DNA from: Halisarca cf. caerulea
Taxonomy: Eukaryota > Porifera > Demospongiae > Chondrillida > Halisarcidae
Assembly (NCBI GenBank): GCA_963170055.1
Contig: CAUJGJ010000179.1
Span: 970,001 to 982,500 of the forward strand
Direction of reading: 5' to 3'
DNA length: 12,500 nucleotides
Position 1 is the stretch's first letter. Every line of letters starts with the position of its first letter. The translations under genes and the position numbers were made by a program. The notes beneath the pieces are model-generated. The model was not told where the DNA came from, did not search any database, and was given only the letters and a program-made list of their open reading frames with translations. This document shows, piece after piece, positions 1-12,500 of the stretch.

Positions 1-93
1 ACGTGCGTGCTTATATATATATCCTTACAACAGATATTTAACACAATATCCATATGACACCTGTACATGCAGATGCGTACACATAAGCACAAT

Positions 94-303
<210 letters not shown>

Positions 304-385
304 CACACTCCACTAGCAGAACACATACTACATTAATGCCCACACACACATACTATATGCATACTGTATTGTGTTTGTTGCCCAG

Positions 386-12481
<12,096 letters not shown>

Positions 12482-12500
12482 GTAAGTACAACATGCATGT

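Overview
This window is eukaryotic genomic DNA, almost certainly from an invertebrate animal. It contains an internal stretch of one plus-strand, intron-rich gene. Sixteen short exons (52 to 417 bases) with GT/AG borders were assembled by reading frame, splice sites and family resemblance. They join in phase from 386 to 12481 and give about 774 codons without a stop. The order of conserved segments matches TRAPPC10 (Trs130 family), a large subunit of the TRAPP II tethering and Rab-GEF complex of the Golgi and endosomes. The start codon and roughly the first 230 residues lie upstream of the window, and the C-terminal 200 to 250 residues lie downstream. No other protein gene, rRNA or tRNA was recognised. 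Species cannot be fixed. The short exons, microsatellite-loaded introns and many small TA-flanked inverted-repeat elements would suit a sponge or another early-branching or marine invertebrate, but that is a guess.

Layout: 1-2034 holds exons A-D (helical solenoid part) with (AC)n, (TG)n and a degenerate 28-bp repeat. 2035-4811 holds exons E-G between two inverted copies of one MITE, together with a G-run/C-run pair, a 130-bp tandem duplication and a 12-bp satellite. 4812-6762 holds exons H-J, where the protein changes from helical repeats to beta-sandwich modules through a Ser-rich linker; the introns carry a 275-bp TG array and a 17-bp minisatellite. 6763-10415 holds exons K-N (beta-rich modules) with at least five further MITE-like elements in the introns. 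10416-12481 holds a long intron with a 119-bp foldback element and an (ACGC)n block, then exon O, a large intron with no recognised content, and exon P.

The most notable non-coding pattern is the placement of dinucleotide arrays. On the sense strand TG arrays lie at or near intron 5' ends (one is mid-intron), and AC arrays lie only near intron 3' ends. These are complementary in RNA. With the inverted MITE pair around exons E-G and the 119-bp foldback, the primary transcript should be rich in long double-stranded structure.

Most of the long open frames in this window are by-products of repeats whose period is open in several frames (AC/TG arrays, the 12-bp satellite, the ACGC block). They should not be read as genes.
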